Part shown: positions 7,017-7,196 of the stretch, piece after piece
Layout of the letters: every line of letters begins with the position of its first letter
How positions within the stretch are numbered: the stretch's first letter is position 1
Origin: Treponema sp.
Lineage (GTDB): Bacteria > Spirochaetota > Spirochaetia > Treponematales > Breznakiellaceae
Direction: 5' to 3'
NCBI GenBank assembly: GCA_031266095.1
Contig: JAISBR010000127.1
Location: 1 to 7,196 of the forward strand
DNA length: 7,196 bases
Notes under the pieces: generated by a model
Database searches by the model: none
Seen by the model: only the letters and a program-made list of their open reading frames with translations
Told to the model about the DNA's origin: nothing
Program-made: the position numbers and the translations under genes

Positions 7017-7196
7017 ACTTATATTCAACGCCGCGGCATTCGTTTTCACGGCGCCCTGTTCCGCATCCACGGCCGTGGCCGCGGCGCTTGAAGCCTCCGC
7101 CCCGGTAGCCTGGACATTCGCTTCGGTGTCTGCGGCGGCAATGCTGCCGGAGTTCGCCGTCGCCGCCTCATTGTTTAGCGCGCCCTCCACGGTGGA
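7014..7196 (-). CDS. Unidentified alanine-rich protein, C-terminal 60 residues (5' end off window)
   Basis: The reverse strand is open from the window edge to TAG at 7014-7016, giving 60 C-terminal residues. The stretch is strikingly Ala-rich (about 40 per cent) with Thr, Asn, Ser, Glu and Gly, few positive charges, no aromatic residue and no cysteine, for example AATANSGSIAAADTEA and EASSAAATAVDAEQGA. Small residues recur at roughly three- to four-residue steps, suggesting a long helical or coiled, fibre-like tail. The reading frame is convincing because it is open, its stop lies 8 nt before the next ATG, and the stop forms part of that gene's ribosome-binding site. The gene is therefore likely in the same operon. 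Nothing visible identifies the family; a structural or secreted T6SS component is possible but unproven. Confidence 0.72.
   Translation of the reverse strand, partial: STVEGALNNEAATANSGSIAAADTEANVQATGAEASSAAATAVDAEQGAVKTNAAALNIS

Noticed and set aside
6313..7017. Plus-strand open frame of 234 codons
   Set aside because: Antisense to the DUF6931-like gene, with no family signature and arginine/phenylalanine-rich composition typical of a complement-strand shadow.
1..7196. CRISPR array, insertion sequence, tRNA or other repeat element
   Set aside because: No regularly spaced direct repeats, terminal inverted repeats, transposase frame or cloverleaf-like sequence were noticed; coding sequence fills nearly the whole window.

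Overview
The window is one gene block read entirely on the minus strand. It holds the membrane-complex and baseplate part of a type VI secretion system (T6SS). In transcription order (high to low coordinates) it contains: the 3' end of an unidentified alanine-rich gene (7014-7196), a DUF6931-like T6SS-associated gene (5767-7005), a lipoprotein in the usual tssJ position (5100-5735), tssK (3690-5069), tssL/dotU (2964-3680), and tssM/icmF (1-2964, running off the left edge). The tssK, tssL and tssM calls rest on family signatures read directly in the translations. The upstream three are less certain.

The genes are packed like a single operon. The junctions are 8 nt, 31 nt, 30 nt, 9 nt and a 1-nt TGATG overlap. 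No gap is long enough for an obvious promoter, and I see no hairpin terminator, tRNA, rRNA, repeat array or mobile element. Every start has a purine-rich Shine-Dalgarno sequence. At two junctions the stop codon of the upstream gene is part of the TAGGAG ribosome-binding site of the next, and at the last junction the stop and start overlap, so coupled translation is likely.

Functionally, TssK is the adaptor that ties the cytoplasmic baseplate to the envelope. TssL and TssM are the inner-membrane proteins that, with an outer-membrane lipoprotein, form the trans-envelope complex. The lipoprotein here has a clear lipobox but does not read like textbook TssJ, so it may be a divergent or alternative partner. 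The DUF6931-like protein probably serves the same machine, but its biochemical role is unknown. No tube, sheath, spike, effector or immunity gene can be recognised in the window.

The lipoprotein signal and T6SS indicate a diderm bacterium. GC content is moderate (roughly half by eye) and the Shine-Dalgarno sequences are strong. Codon use and the divergent T6SS proteins suggest a lineage outside the usual Proteobacteria, possibly a spirochaete such as a termite-gut Treponema. That placement is an impression, not a demonstrated result.
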